Assembly: GCA_949358305.1 (NCBI GenBank)
Contig: OX442319.1
Span: 8,866,001 to 8,930,000 of the forward strand
From: Strigamia acuminata
Taxonomy: Eukaryota; Arthropoda; Chilopoda; Geophilomorpha; Linotaeniidae
Length of the DNA: 64,000 nucleotides
Reading direction: 5' to 3'
The notes below the pieces were generated by a model that saw nothing but the letters and a program-made list of their open reading frames with translations, was not told the origin of the DNA and did no database searches. Position 1 is the stretch's first letter. Each line of letters begins with the position of its first letter. Below are positions 22,002 to 32,915 of the stretch, in pieces. The translations under genes were made by a program, and so were the position numbers.

Positions 22002-24113
22002 TTACCGATCCAATAAAGCTTCGACCCCTTTAAACCAATGAGCCGATGCATACTTTTCCTTAAATTTAGCAATTGTTTCCGCACACGGACTAAACCATTT
22101 TAACATAGTTGTGTAAATATCGGATTCCTTTTTCCATGCATATTCATATCCATAAGCCCCATGTATAATTCCATATTTCTCAAATCTTGTTCCATATTTC
22201 TCAATAACAACATCCATCCATTTACAAATCATCAATTCATTTTTAAATCTAATCACCTCCGTCTGCGACGATAAGCAAAGCCAATTGACAAACTTATTGA
22301 CCAACTCCCACTTGTCTTCACGTAACATATCAGCACAAATACGCAAAGTTCGGTCGTCTAATCTGAATATTTCCCGCTTACATCGATCAACGTTATCACT
22401 CTCAAACTCAATAAAACACCAATCCAAAGTCACTTCTATTCTTTCCCAAGAACCTTTCCCAATTAAATAACAAATTAAATTAATAAAATCGTGTGGGATC
22501 GGGCCTTCAAAAATACTTTTTTTAAACTTACTAATTTCCTCAAAATCTTCCTCAAAACACCACTCTAAAAACTTATCTAGTTGCGTGAAATCTGTCTTTT
22601 TCAACAGGTTTGTAAACAAATTAGCCGGTGGATATTGTTGCTTGAATCTATTGACGTTATCAACTGCTAATTGGCGCTTGAAGCCAGATATTTCATCTTC
22701 CGATTTCAAACACCGATTCACGAATTTGTCCACCTCGTCCCATTCATTCTTCATTATGAAATGATTACAAACATCCGTTCCCTTTTCCCTCGCCAAAATT
22801 TCCATAAAATCGCCAACATCCTTCTCGCACAAAAGAGTTAGTTTAACAAAAACATCAAACAAATTCCATTGCTTCGCTATTAATAAGTTGCAACATTGGC
22901 GCAGACCGGACTTCGAATGAATAAATTCTTTCTTCTGCAGAGCACTCGCGGAATCCAACAACAACACAACTAACTCTATAAATTTGCTAGAAAATAGTTT
23001 AGTTAATATATCAAGAAAAGAATTAAAATTTGCAAAAACATGTTGCTTTAAGCGATTAGGAGCACTTTTCCACAATTCCGTAAAAACAACCCTACGAGTA
23101 TCACAAGTTACCACACAATTCAATATCGAAAGAAAAACACTTCCGCGTATAATCCCCCAAACTCTTCGCATCGTGGGCAAAAAGTAGTCACGCCATCGCC
23201 AACTGAAAAAAAGTCTCAGCAATATTCCATCAGAATCTTGTTGTTCGAACACTTTTCCCCACTGTTTCTCATTCATCCGAGATAACAAAAAACACAGACT
23301 ATCTACACCCCTCGAGTCTCTCGTAGCTGGGATTAAATTTCTTTCTTTTTCTTCGTCGCTCAGTTCATTCCACATAAATTTGACCGCTGCATCAGGTCCG
23401 GATCGTATAACTATTTTAAATACATGCTCGGTAATGCTTTCATTAGCGCGGGGAATGTAATTGTGAATTGTAGATATTTTCTCTAATCTTTTATCCTTGG
23501 TTATGCGCCACGTCCAATAATAAACCATCGGTTTTCCTTTTATGTCCATGTTTTTCGCTTCTAAGTACCAATTCAGATCGATTATCGGGGTGTTGGTCGG
23601 GAGATTTTCCACTAAACAAAAAGTGGCAGCATGTTCGTAGGTTTCGTAAATATTTAAGCAATTATCGGATAATAATTTGATTGCTGTTGTCTTCTCGTCA
23701 ATCGTTGCACCTGGCGTCCACATTAAATCACGTATGCCACATTTCAACCAATCCTGCCGGTTTTTACGGTTCACCCAGTTCACTATTTCTTTACTGGTTG
23801 TGTTAACAAGTTCCACTAATCTAGTTTTCATCACTTTCGGCGCGGATAAGTTCGACACACCGTCCAGCACGTCTTTTTCAATTTCTTGCCATTCTTCTCT
23901 ACAAACGGCTTGTTCTCTGTAATTATTAGATTGAGAAAAAGCTGTTATCTGATCGCCAGCTTCCGTGTCCCACAAGTTAGTTACGATCTTAACCAGTGAA
24001 ATTTGTTCAAGTGTTGCCGGCGTGAATAAATATCGGATGTTGTTTGGTCCAAGATCATCTTCTGGGCTCCATTCCTGCGTTTTTACCGAACTGCATCCGC
24101 CAACTTCAGACAT
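22002..24113 (-). CDS. Helical-repeat family copy H (703 aa), intact
   Basis: ATG at 24111-24113, stop TAA at 22002-22004; one uninterrupted frame. It starts MSEVGGCSSVKTQ. The N-terminal block (IRYLFTPATLEQISLVKIV, LMWTPGATIDEKTTAIKLL, YYWTWRITKDKRLEKIS, GPDAAVKFMWNELSDEEKER) is followed by the helical repeats (FVNRCLKSEDEISGFK, FLEWCFEEDFEEISKFK, VTLDWCF, KFVNWLCLSSQTEVIRFK) and the conserved tail SPCAETIAKFKEKYASA. Against copy I it lacks one ~44-residue repeat unit (DPDD to GWK), cleanly in frame, and is shorter before EEWQEIEKDVLDG. It is probably cytosolic (no signal or membrane segment). Function is unknown; conserved Cys, Trp and helix periodicity suggest a protein-binding solenoid. 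Confidence 0.85.
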   Translation of the reverse strand: MSEVGGCSSVKTQEWSPEDDLGPNNIRYLFTPATLEQISLVKIVTNLWDTEAGDQITAFSQSNNYREQAVCREEWQEIEKDVLDGVSNLSAPKVMKTRLVELVNTTSKEIVNWVNRKNRQDWLKCGIRDLMWTPGATIDEKTTAIKLLSDNCLNIYETYEHAATFCLVENLPTNTPIIDLNWYLEAKNMDIKGKPMVYYWTWRITKDKRLEKISTIHNYIPRANESITEHVFKIVIRSGPDAAVKFMWNELSDEEKERNLIPATRDSRGVDSLCFLLSRMNEKQWGKVFEQQDSDGILLRLFFSWRWRDYFLPTMRRVWGIIRGSVFLSILNCVVTCDTRRVVFTELWKSAPNRLKQHVFANFNSFLDILTKLFSSKFIELVVLLLDSASALQKKEFIHSKSGLRQCCNLLIAKQWNLFDVFVKLTLLCEKDVGDFMEILAREKGTDVCNHFIMKNEWDEVDKFVNRCLKSEDEISGFKRQLAVDNVNRFKQQYPPANLFTNLLKKTDFTQLDKFLEWCFEEDFEEISKFKKSIFEGPIPHDFINLICYLIGKGSWERIEVTLDWCFIEFESDNVDRCKREIFRLDDRTLRICADMLREDKWELVNKFVNWLCLSSQTEVIRFKNELMICKWMDVVIEKYGTRFEKYGIIHGAYGYEYAWKKESDIYTTMLKWFSPCAETIAKFKEKYASAHWFKGVEALLDR

Positions 24114-24178
24114 TTCTCGTCAAGTTTGAAAGTGGTCTTTCAAAAACAACGTGCTTGCAGTATTGTAAACGAGAATGC

Positions 24179-24199
24179 TATTGTTTTGTACCGACCAAT
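24179..24199 (-). promoter_or_regulatory. Family core promoter, copy H
   Basis: - strand ATTGGTCGGTACAAAACAAT, about 65-85 bases before the ATG. Confidence 0.55.
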
Positions 24200-25230
24200 A
24201 ACAACACAAGACTATCAGCTGTGCTCTGCACCCAATCACGTAACAGGCCACATTGTGCACTGCCATCTGGCTTTGATAAACAAAAGAAAGCACAAACAAA
24301 GTCAAGGCTGAAATCACGGAAGAAATGCATCTTTGTTGTTGTTGTTGTTAATGATGGACAACACTTGACTTATTTCTTTAATCCAAATGATTTTCAAACC
24401 CTGATTGTACATTGCGTTACATTTTGTGCAATATTTATTTTCCTTTAAATTTAAATGCATAAACCATTTCTCTTAATTTTGTAGATTTATCATTTTTTCC
24501 CCGCAATTAAAAAATCAACAAAATTAAATGAAACTGCTAATTTTTCCTGTTTGCATCACCATTCATCAACATCTGCAAATAACTTATGTGGATGCTGCAA
24601 AAGTAACTGGAAGTGATAAAATGTGCCTCAGTTAATTTTTCTAAAATTATTACCATTTTTTACGATTTTGTTAGTCGTTGTAAAATGTTGAATCCGCATG
24701 TCAAAGACGAATGTTTGCTTTGGGAAGTGATCGAAGTTGCTTACAATATGCACGTCACGAAAGTGCTTCGTTTTTATTGGAAGATTTGGGTGTTGAACAA
24801 TGTTTTTACACCGCAGCATTTTCTGGGCGAACCCCAATAGCCAATTGTATCGTCCCCATCTCTGATTCTTCCGTCTCTAATCAACTTGGGCGCAAGTTGA
24901 TTCAGCAATATGTAATTACTTTCCAAACTAATTTTACCTTTTTTACAAAAAAATTCTGTAATGTCAGTTGGTTTACCTGATCAAAACGAATCCTGGTGGT
25001 CAAGAATTCTGGCGAAAATCAGTCGCAAAATCAGTTGAATTAATAATTATGTAAAGTGGTTTTAATATTTAGTTGCAGACCAAGCAGTTCAAGAAAGCCA
25101 AAAAGCCAGCTGATCAAAAATTATAGTTTTATTTTTTTTTTAATTGTTTATTATTATTATTTTACTATTATATTTTATTTTAAAATTAATACAGAATTAA
25201 ACGAAACGCACAAACTTAAATCTAAATCAT
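24200..25230. other. Spacer between copies H and I with a decayed gene fragment
   Basis: (GTT)n/GATGGACAAC block at 24333-24370. Bases 24613-24840 hold the relative of the 7308 fragment (CLLWEVIEVAYNMHVTKVLR). The 3' module of copy I follows, with a - strand AATAAA (TTTATT at 25128-25133). Confidence 0.45.
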
Positions 25231-27555
25231 CTAGAACTTCACATTCACAACTGAATCATTTTTTCCATCCAATAAAGGTTCGGCATCTTTAAACCAAACA
25301 GCCGATGCATACTTTTCCTTAAATTTAGCAATTGTTTCCGCACACGGACTAAACCATTTTAACATAGCTACGTAAATATCCCAGGAGGATTCACATCCAT
25401 ATTCATTTCCATCAGCCCCATATATAATTCCATCTTCTTCGCCTTCCTGAAATCTTCTTCCATATTTATCAAAAACATCATCCATCCATTTACAAATCAT
25501 CAATTCATTTTTAAATTTTATCACCTCAGTCTGCAACGATAAGCAAAACCAATTGACAAACTCATCAACCAACTCCCACTTGTCTATATGTAACAGATCA
25601 GCACAAATATGCAATGTTCGGTCGTCTAATTTGAATATTTCCCGCTTACATCGATCAACGTTATCACTCGCAAACTTCCAACCCACAAATTTCTCTAAAG
25701 ATTTTAAATGATCATGTTTACATATCAAATTACCTATCAGTACGATTGTAAGATTATCAAATTCTGGACTCAAAAATACACTTTTGAACTTCAAAACATC
25801 ATCCGGATCAATAAAACACCAATCCAAAGTCACTTCTATTCTTTCCCAAGAATTTATCCTAATTAAATGAGAAATTAAATCAACGAAATCGGACGGAATC
25901 TTGCCTTCAAAAATACTTTTTTTAAACTTACTAATTTCCTCAAAATCATCCTCAAAACACCACTCTAAAAACTCATTTAGTTGCGTGAAATCTGCATTTT
26001 TTAACAGGTTTGAAAACAAATTAGCCGGTGGATATTGTTGCTTGAATCTATCGACGTTATCAACTGCTAATTGGCGCTTGAAGCGACATATTTCATCTTC
26101 CGATTTCAAACACCGTTTCACGAATCCCTCCACTTCGTCCCATTCGATCTTCATTATGAAATGATTACAAACATCCGTTCCCTTTTCCCTCGCAACAATT
26201 TGCATAAAATCGCCAACATCCTTCTCGCACAAAACAGTACGTTTAACAAAAACATCAAACAAATACCATTGCTTCGCTATTAATAACTTGCTACATTGGT
26301 ACAGACCGTACTTTGAATGAATAAATTCTTTCTTCTGCAGAGTACTCGCGGAATCCAGCATCAACACAACTAAATCTATAACATTGCTAGAAAATAGTTT
26401 AGTTAATATACAAAAAAAAGAATAAAAATCGGCAAAAACATTTTGCTTTAAGCGATTAGGAGCACTTTTCCACAATTCCGTAAAAACAACCCTACGAGTA
26501 TCAGATGTTACCACACAATTCAATATCGAAAGAAAAACATCTTCGGGTATAATCCCCCAAACTCTTCGCATCGTGGGCAAAAAGTAGTCACGCCATCGCC
26601 AACTGAATAAAAGTCTCCGCAATATTCGATCAGAATCTTCTTTGTCGAACACTTCTCCCCACTGTTTCTCATTCATCCGAGATAACAAGAAACACACAGT
26701 ATCTGCATCCCTCCATTCCCCCGCCGCTCTCGTAGCTCGAATTAAATTCCTTCCTTTTTCCTCGTCGCTCAATTCATTCCACATATATCTGACCGCGGCA
26801 TCGGGTCCGTAAGTCACGACTAAGTCAAACACATACTCGGCGATGCTTTCTTCCTTAGAGCGGGGACTGCGATCGTAACTTGTAGACATTTCCTCCAATC
26901 TCTTATCCTTGGTTATGCGCCACGTCCAATAATAAACCATCGGGTTTCTTTCCAAGTTCATCAAGTTATCCGATTGCAAGTACCAATTCGGAAAGAATTC
27001 CGGGGTAATGGTGGCGAGATGATCGACTAAACCGAAAGCACAAGCGTGTTCGTACTTCTGGTAAACATTCAAGTGACTGTCGGTATCGGATAATAATTTG
27101 ATCGCTGTTGCCTTCTCGTCAATCGTTGCACCTGGCGTCCAAATTAAATCACTAATGTCACATTCCAACAAACTATTCTGGTTCCGAAGATTAAACCAGC
27201 TCACAATTTCTTCACTGGTTGTTCTAACAAGTTCTAATAATCTAGTTTTGATTATTTCCGGTAGGGATAAATTCGACACACTGTCCAGCATGTTCATTTC
27301 AATTTCTTGCCATTCGTCGCTGTCGGACTCAATATCTTCTCCACGACTAGCTTGTCGTCTGTAATAATCAGATTGGGTAAAATCTAATATCTCTTCGCCA
27401 GCATCCGTGTCCCACAAGTTGGTTACGATCTTAACCAGTGAAATTTGTTCAAGTGTTGCCGGCGTGAATAAATATCGGATGCTGTTTGGTCCAAGATCAT
27501 CTTCTGGGCTCAATTTCTGCGTTTGTACCGAACTGCATCCGCCAACTTCAGACAT
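25231..27555 (-). CDS. Helical-repeat family copy I (774 aa), intact and longest
   Basis: MSEVGGC starts at ATG 27553-27555; the frame also extends 20 codons upstream, but that part is UTR in other copies and carries a transposon scar just 5'. It is continuous to the stop at 25231-25233. It holds the full set of repeats: DVFVKRTVLCEKDV, GFVKRCLKSEDEI, EFLEWCFEDDFEEISKFK, VTLDWCFIDPDDVLKFK, KFVGWKFASDNVDRCK, EFVNWFCLSLQTEVIKFK. It ends DSVVNVKF. It is very similar to F over the gene and both flanks, so F and I are recent duplicates; I is the intact one. No signal peptide or membrane span. Role unknown. Confidence 0.87.
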   Translation of the reverse strand: MSEVGGCSSVQTQKLSPEDDLGPNSIRYLFTPATLEQISLVKIVTNLWDTDAGEEILDFTQSDYYRRQASRGEDIESDSDEWQEIEMNMLDSVSNLSLPEIIKTRLLELVRTTSEEIVSWFNLRNQNSLLECDISDLIWTPGATIDEKATAIKLLSDTDSHLNVYQKYEHACAFGLVDHLATITPEFFPNWYLQSDNLMNLERNPMVYYWTWRITKDKRLEEMSTSYDRSPRSKEESIAEYVFDLVVTYGPDAAVRYMWNELSDEEKGRNLIRATRAAGEWRDADTVCFLLSRMNEKQWGEVFDKEDSDRILRRLLFSWRWRDYFLPTMRRVWGIIPEDVFLSILNCVVTSDTRRVVFTELWKSAPNRLKQNVFADFYSFFCILTKLFSSNVIDLVVLMLDSASTLQKKEFIHSKYGLYQCSKLLIAKQWYLFDVFVKRTVLCEKDVGDFMQIVAREKGTDVCNHFIMKIEWDEVEGFVKRCLKSEDEICRFKRQLAVDNVDRFKQQYPPANLFSNLLKNADFTQLNEFLEWCFEDDFEEISKFKKSIFEGKIPSDFVDLISHLIRINSWERIEVTLDWCFIDPDDVLKFKSVFLSPEFDNLTIVLIGNLICKHDHLKSLEKFVGWKFASDNVDRCKREIFKLDDRTLHICADLLHIDKWELVDEFVNWFCLSLQTEVIKFKNELMICKWMDDVFDKYGRRFQEGEEDGIIYGADGNEYGCESSWDIYVAMLKWFSPCAETIAKFKEKYASAVWFKDAEPLLDGKNDSVVNVKF

Positions 27556-27612
27556 TTCTCGCCGAATTTGAAAGTGGTCTTGAATCAGTGACAAAAACAA
27601 CCTGCTTGCGGT

Positions 27613-27640
27613 CAAGGTTGAACGACGTCGTTCAACCTTG
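27613..27640. mobile_element. 28-bp perfect palindrome with 8-bp target duplication (minimal MITE scar)
   Basis: CAAGGTTGAACGAC is followed directly by its exact reverse complement. The palindrome is flanked by CTTGCGGT on both sides (27605-27612 and 27641-27648). Other copies (G, 20645-20660) have a single CTTGCGGT followed by the normal UTR, so this is an insertion. It looks like two terminal inverted repeats with no interior. The tip CAAG resembles the MITE in copy G. Confidence 0.8.
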
Positions 27641-27660
27641 CTTGCGGTATACGAGAATGC

Positions 27661-27681
27661 TATTGTTTTGTACCGACCAAT
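27661..27681 (-). promoter_or_regulatory. Family core promoter, copy I
   Basis: - strand ATTGGTCGGTACAAAACAAT. The 28-bp palindrome lies between this element and the start codon, so it would be transcribed in the 5' UTR if transcription starts just downstream. Confidence 0.55.
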
Positions 27682-27889
27682 TACAATAACACACGACTAT
27701 CATTTATGCTTTGCAACCAATCACGTAATAGGTTACATTTGTGCCATCTGGCTTTGAAACGTAACAACACGTATACGTAACAATACCGTAGATAAGACAT
27801 ATAAAAACAATGCAAAATAAATTCATGGCCATTCTATTTGGATATCTATTCTAGATAGATGCAGTTCTAATTTCAATACTAGTTCTAAA

Positions 27890-28195
27890 ATGTCGAAAAA
27901 TGATGTCAACGAATTGATTCCGGAGTTGTTAGCAATCACCACTAACCCAAAACTACACGAAATTTAAAAGAACTGTCGAGATATGTGTGGACGAAAAATT
28001 GAGACCGGGTTTCCGGGTCTTCATCCGGTACCAATGGATAATGTCAATATTTTATTTCTGCAACAGTGACCGCATAAAGTTGGTTAGAAACCTGAGGGAA
28101 CGCGGTACAAGATGTTGGTTGACGGCGAGAACAAAATTTACTTACTGGATCGTGCCAAGTGCATATTCCATGTGTAAAATCTTCGGTTTTTGAGG
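27890..28195 (+). pseudogene. Capping-enzyme guanylyltransferase fragment, + copy at locus I
   Basis: ATG 27890, then NELIPELLAITTNPKLHEI and a TAA where the other copies have CAA. The frame continues with CRDMCGRKIETGFPG, HPVPMDNVNILFLQ, a stop, then HKVG. These match the capping-enzyme GTase domain ([32 protein letters not shown]). Further breaks lie before the GTRY part. It is non-functional. Confidence 0.7.
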
Positions 28196-28348
28196 AGAAA
28201 TTGCCCTCGTGGAATTGTTAAATTGTTAAAACGAGACTTATTTTATTCAATATATTTTGGTATTCAATCAAAGTGCACTTTACATTTCAAATATTTTCGG
28301 ACGGAATTTTGATTTTTTCAACACTTATTTTGACATTTCGCAATCAAT

Positions 28349-28590
28349 TTATATCATGTATCTCGTGCCATCAGGTTTCCAACTAACTTTATGCGTTGGG
28401 TTTTGCGGTATATTTAAGAGTATTATTATTCGTTGATGTGCAGACCCAGAATCCGTCTCAATTTGTCGTTCGCACATATCTTGAGACTTCTTTTGAATTT
28501 CGTGTAATTTTGGGTTAATGGTGATTAGTGATAGTAATGACAACTCTGATATCAATTTGTTGACATCATTTTTGACATTTTATAAATTCT
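28349..28590 (-). pseudogene. Capping-enzyme guanylyltransferase fragment, - copy at locus I
   Basis: The - strand frame 28555-28349 contains NPKLHEIQKKSQDMCERQIE and ends KVSWKPDGTRYMI. KPDG retains the catalytic-lysine core. There is a small deletion in the GF(P)G area. Tail-to-tail with the + copy, as at the other two loci. Confidence 0.7.
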
Positions 28591-28756
28591 AGCACAAAAT
28601 AAAGATAATTTGTAGTAACGCTAAAAAATAAAACAACGCAAATAATCAAAACATTAGACCTTAGACGACATCATAAATCCCCTAAACAACAATACTAAAT
28701 GTTAAACTAATTTGATTACATGTATTAATTATTTATGTGACCATCTGGTGTCAGAA

Positions 28757-29089
28757 TTCGCTTCCACTCGGTTTACAGACCGATTTGCGCCCTCTCCTCT
28801 GCTGCAAGATTGTGGAAGTTCGCTTCTTGCGTTGCTTCCCACTCCACATCCGACCGTTCCGCCTGTGAATATGAACATTCCTCCGACTTTACCTGCTCCA
28901 CTTGTCACACCAGCACCCACCGTTATGCCACAAGCTACTGCCTTGGTGCCTAACCCGCCTTTTCCTGTTCGTGCGCCGTCAACGTCTACTAGTGCTGGTC
29001 CAAGTTCAATGCGTCCAGTTACACGCAGCCCGCGACCTGTTCGGAACAGAAAACCACCAGACTTTTATGGTTATCCTGTGGACAATTGA
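28757..29089 (+). pseudogene. C-terminal tail of an LTR-retrotransposon polyprotein (probable)
   Basis: The flank shared with locus J (33050-33087) breaks off at about 28757 (GTGTCAGAATT), so foreign sequence starts here. The open frame to 29089 is Pro-rich and ends RNRKPPDFYGYPVDN, the style of Pol C-termini in LTR elements (basic R.R..P..Y). What follows (29090-29440) is probably 3'-LTR-like sequence. No RT or integrase is present. Confidence 0.45.
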
Positions 29090-29701
29090 TTGTTGTGTGT
29101 TGTTTTATTAATTTACTCTTATTTTAGTAGTGTTTAAATTTAATTCCTTCATTAACATTTTAATACATTTGTGAAATTAATATTCATTCATTTATAAACC
29201 TTTCCAGTTACGTTTTATCTTGTTTAATTGGTGTTTGTCCCAATTAAAAGGGATACTGGAGTGTTCGACTCCATTGGTCAGCTTGACCACTCGTTATTTT
29301 GTGCAGCGCCACCTATCTTGTTCCTAAGTAAAACCCAGTTATGTTAATCCTTTAGCCAACATGGTCGTTCTTTTGCCTACTCCAAACACATCGATTCACA
29401 TCAGCTCGAGAAACACAATAACTATCCACAATACGAGGAGTAAAAACAAATTCCTAACGCAAATTCAGTTGAATAAATAATTGTTTAAATACGTTTTTAC
29501 ATTCATTTGTAGACCAAGCAGTGCAAGGAAGCTGAAGGATCACAGTAGAACAGAAATTCTAGTTTTATTTTTTTTTTAAATTGTTTATTATTATTTCAGT
29601 ATTACATTTTATTTTAAAATTAATTTAAAAAATTAAACGAAACACGCAAACAAAAATTTAAATGAACTAGAACTTCACGTCCTCAACTCGAATCATTTTT
29701 T
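29090..29701. other. LTR-like sequence and 3' module of copy J; no gene
   Basis: About 29095-29435 follows a Pol-like tail and contains GGGATACTGGAGTGTTCGAC, a stretch of retroelement type. I could not find a paired LTR or a target duplication. From 29440 on is the standard 3' module of a - family gene. Confidence 0.35.
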
Positions 29702-31937
29702 TCAATCCAATAAACGCTCGGCATCTTTAAACCAATAAGCCGATGCATACTTTTTCTTAAATTTAGCAATTGTTTCCGCACACGGATTAAACAATTCAAC
29801 AATAGTTCGGTAAGCACCCCAGAAGTCTTCACATCCAAATACAAATAAGCTTATAACTCCAAGTTTATCGCATCTCGCAAATCTACTTCCATATGTCTCA
29901 AAAACATCATACATCCATTCACAAATCATCAATTCATTTTTAAATTTTATCACCTCTGTCTGCGACGATAAACAAAACCAATTGACAAACTCATCAACCA
30001 CTCAGCAGATGCATACTTTTCCTTAAATTTAGCAATTGTTTCTGCACACGGACTAAACCAATCAACAATAGTAAGGTAAGCACCCCGGAAGTCTTCACAT
30101 TTATATTCACACCCATACATAAGTCCATGTTCATCGCATTTCGAAAATCTATGACTTCCTTCTGCGACGATAAGCAAAACCAATTGACAAACTCATCAAC
30201 CAACTCCCAAAGTCTTTTCTATTATTTCCCAAGAATCTTCCCGAATCAAATAAAAAATTAAATCGACTAAATCGTACGGAATCTTGCCTTTAAAAATACT
30301 GTCTTTTAACTTACTATTTTCCTCAAAATCATCCTCAAAACACCACTCTAAAAACTTATCTATAGTTGCGTGAAATCTGCATTTTTCTACAGGTTTGTAA
30401 AGAAATTAGCCGGTGGATTTCGCCGCTTGAATCTATTGACGTTATCATCAACTGCTAATTGGTGCTTGAAGCGAGATATTTCATCTTCCGATTTCAAACA
30501 CCGTTTCACGAATTTGTCCACCTCGTCCCATTCATTCTTCATTATGAAATGATTACAAACATCCCTTCCTTTTTCCCTCGTAAAAAATTCCATAAAATCG
30601 CCAACATCTTTCTCGCACAAAACAGTACGTTTAACAAAAACATCAAACAAATACCATTGCTTCGCTATTAATAACGTTCTACATTGGCGCAAACCGTACT
30701 CCGAATGAATAAATTCTTTCTTCTGCAGAGCACTCGCGGAATCCAGCATCAACACAACTAAATCTATTAAGTTGTTAGAAAATAAATGTGTTAATATAAA
30801 AGAAAAAGGTTCAAAACTTGCAAAAACATGCTGTTTTAAACAATTAGGAGCACTTTTCCACAAATCCGTAAAAACAACCCTACGAGTATCACAAGTTACC
30901 ACACAATTCAATATCGAAAGAAAAACACTTCCGCGTATAATCCCCCAAACTCTCTGCATCGTGGGCAAAAAGTAGTCGCGCCATCGCCAACTGCATAAAA
31001 GTGTTATTAATACTCGATGAGAATTTTCTTGTGCAAACAATTGTCTCAATTGCATCTCGTTCATCCGGGATAAGAAAAAACACATGCTATCCGCATCCGT
31101 CGAGTAGATCGTAGCTCGAACTAAATTCCTTTCTTTTTCTTCGTCACTCAGTTCATTCCACATATATCTCATCGCTGCAGCAGGTCCGGATCGTACAACT
31201 ATTTTAAACACATACTCGGTAATGCCTTCGTTAACGCGGGGACGAGGAATACGATCGTAACTTGTAGACATTTTCTCCAATCTCTTATTCTTGGTTATGC
31301 GCCACGTCCAATAATAAACCATCGGGTTTCTTTTCATTTTCTTCATGTTATCCGATTGCAAGTACCAATTCCGAACTAATTTCGGGCAAATGGTGGCGAG
31401 ATGGTCCACTAAACAGAAAGCGCAGGCGTATTCGTACTTTTTGTAAACATCCAAGCCACTTTCGGTATCGGATAATAATTTGATCGCTGTTGCCTTCTCG
31501 TCTATCGTTGCACCTGGCGTCCAAATTAAATCACGTATGCCACAGTTCAACCAATACTGCCGGTTTTTACGGTTCATCCACTTCACTATTTCTTGACTGG
31601 TTGTTTTAACAATTTCTAACAATCTAGTTTTGATTATTTCCGGTACGGATAAATTCGACACACAGTCCAGTACGTCCTTTTGAATTTCTTGCCATTCGTT
31701 GCAGTCGGACTCAATATCTTCGCCATAATCGGATTCTCCTCTGTAATACTGAAATTGCGTAAAATCTGATATCCGATCGCCATCTTCCATGTCCCACAAG
31801 TTAGTTACGATGTTGACCAGTGAAATTTGTTCAAGTGTTGCCGGCGTGAATAAATATCGGATGTTGTTTGGTCCAAGATCATCTTCTGGGCTCAATTTCT
31901 GCGTTTTTACCGAACTGCATCCGCCAACTTCAGACAT
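29702..31937 (-). pseudogene. Helical-repeat family copy J, rearranged 3' half
   Basis: ATG 31935-31937 (MSEVGGC). The N-terminal 516 codons are intact to ANFFTNL (30387), where an indel shifts the frame. Downstream, sequence jumps from the WEIIEKTL repeat straight into ELVDEFVNWFC, so repeat units are deleted. The last ~290 bases are then tandemly duplicated: FVNWFCLSSQKEV (near 30180) and FVNWFCLSSQTEV (near 29985), each followed by a CAETIAKFK tail. The stop is TGA at 29702-29704. A truncated ~516-residue protein is possible. Promoter 32003-32023. Confidence 0.85.
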
Positions 31938-32002
31938 TTCTCGTCAAATTTGAAAGTGGTTTTTCAAAAACAACGTGCTTGCAGTATTGTATACGAGAAT
32001 GC

Positions 32003-32023
32003 TATTGTTTTGTACCGACCAAT
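32003..32023 (-). promoter_or_regulatory. Family core promoter, copy J
   Basis: - strand ATTGGTCGGTACAAAACAAT, as in F, G, H and I. Confidence 0.55.
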
Positions 32024-32215
32024 TACAATAACACACGACTATCAGTTACGCTTTGCAACCAATCACGTAACAGGTCACATTTATGCCATCTGGCTTTGAA
32101 ACGTAACAATACCGTAGATAAGACATATAAAAACAATGCAAAATAAATTCATGGCCATTCTGTTTGGATATCTATTCTAGATAGATACAGTTCTAATTTC
32201 AATACTAGTTCTAAA

Positions 32216-32524
32216 ATATCAAAAAATGATGTCAACGAATTGATTCCGGGGTTGTTAGCAATCACCACAAACCCAAAACTACACGAAATTCAAAAGAACT
32301 TTCGAGATATGTGTGGACGAAAAATTGAGACAGGGTTTCCGGGCCTTCTTCCCGCACCAACGGATAATGTTAATATTTTATTTCCGCAATAGCGACCGCA
32401 TAAAGTTGGTTGGAAACCTGAGGGAACGCGGTACAAGATGTTGGTTGACGGCGAAAACGAAATTTACTTACTGCATATTCCATTTGTCAAATCTTCGGTT
32501 TTTGAGGAGAAAATTCCCTCGTGA
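32216..32524 (+). pseudogene. Capping-enzyme guanylyltransferase fragment, + copy at locus J (most complete)
   Basis: The start codon is changed to ATA (32216-32218). The reading continues NELIPGLLAITTNPKLHEIQ, RDMCGRKIETGFPG, a stop (TAG) after LFPQ, then HKVGWKPEGTRYKMLVDGEN and EIYLLHIPFVKSSVF, stopping at 32522-32524. The order matches the metazoan capping-enzyme GTase ([20 protein letters not shown]). KxDG is KPEG here, so even the motif is altered. Only the first ~100 residues of the domain are present; no triphosphatase domain or OB fold is nearby. Confidence 0.72.
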
Positions 32525-32676
32525 ACAGGTGTTTTTCAATTATTAAATTGTTAAAACGAGACTTATTTTATTTAATATATTTTGGTATTCAATCAATTTA
32601 AATTTTGAATGCATTTTAAATATTTTCGGATTGGAATTTTTATTTTATCAACAAGTTTTCGCATTTCGCAATCAAT

Positions 32677-32915
32677 TTATATCATGTATCTCGTGCCATC
32701 AGGTTTCCAACTAACTTTACACGTTGGGTTTTGCGGTAATTTAAGAGTATTATTATTCGTTGATGTGCAGACCCAGAATCCCGTCTCAATTTGTCGTTCG
32801 CACATATCTTGAATCTTCTTTTGAATTTCGTGTAATTTTGGGTTAATGGTGATTAGTGATAGTGACAACTCTTATATCAATTTGTTGACATCATTTTTGA
32901 CATTTTATAAATTCT
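32677..32915 (-). pseudogene. Capping-enzyme guanylyltransferase fragment, - copy at locus J
   Basis: The - strand frame 32868-32677 contains NPKLHEIQKKIQDMCERQIE and ends KVSWKPDGTRYMI. It has the same length and end as the fragments at 10800 and 28349. Confidence 0.7.
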
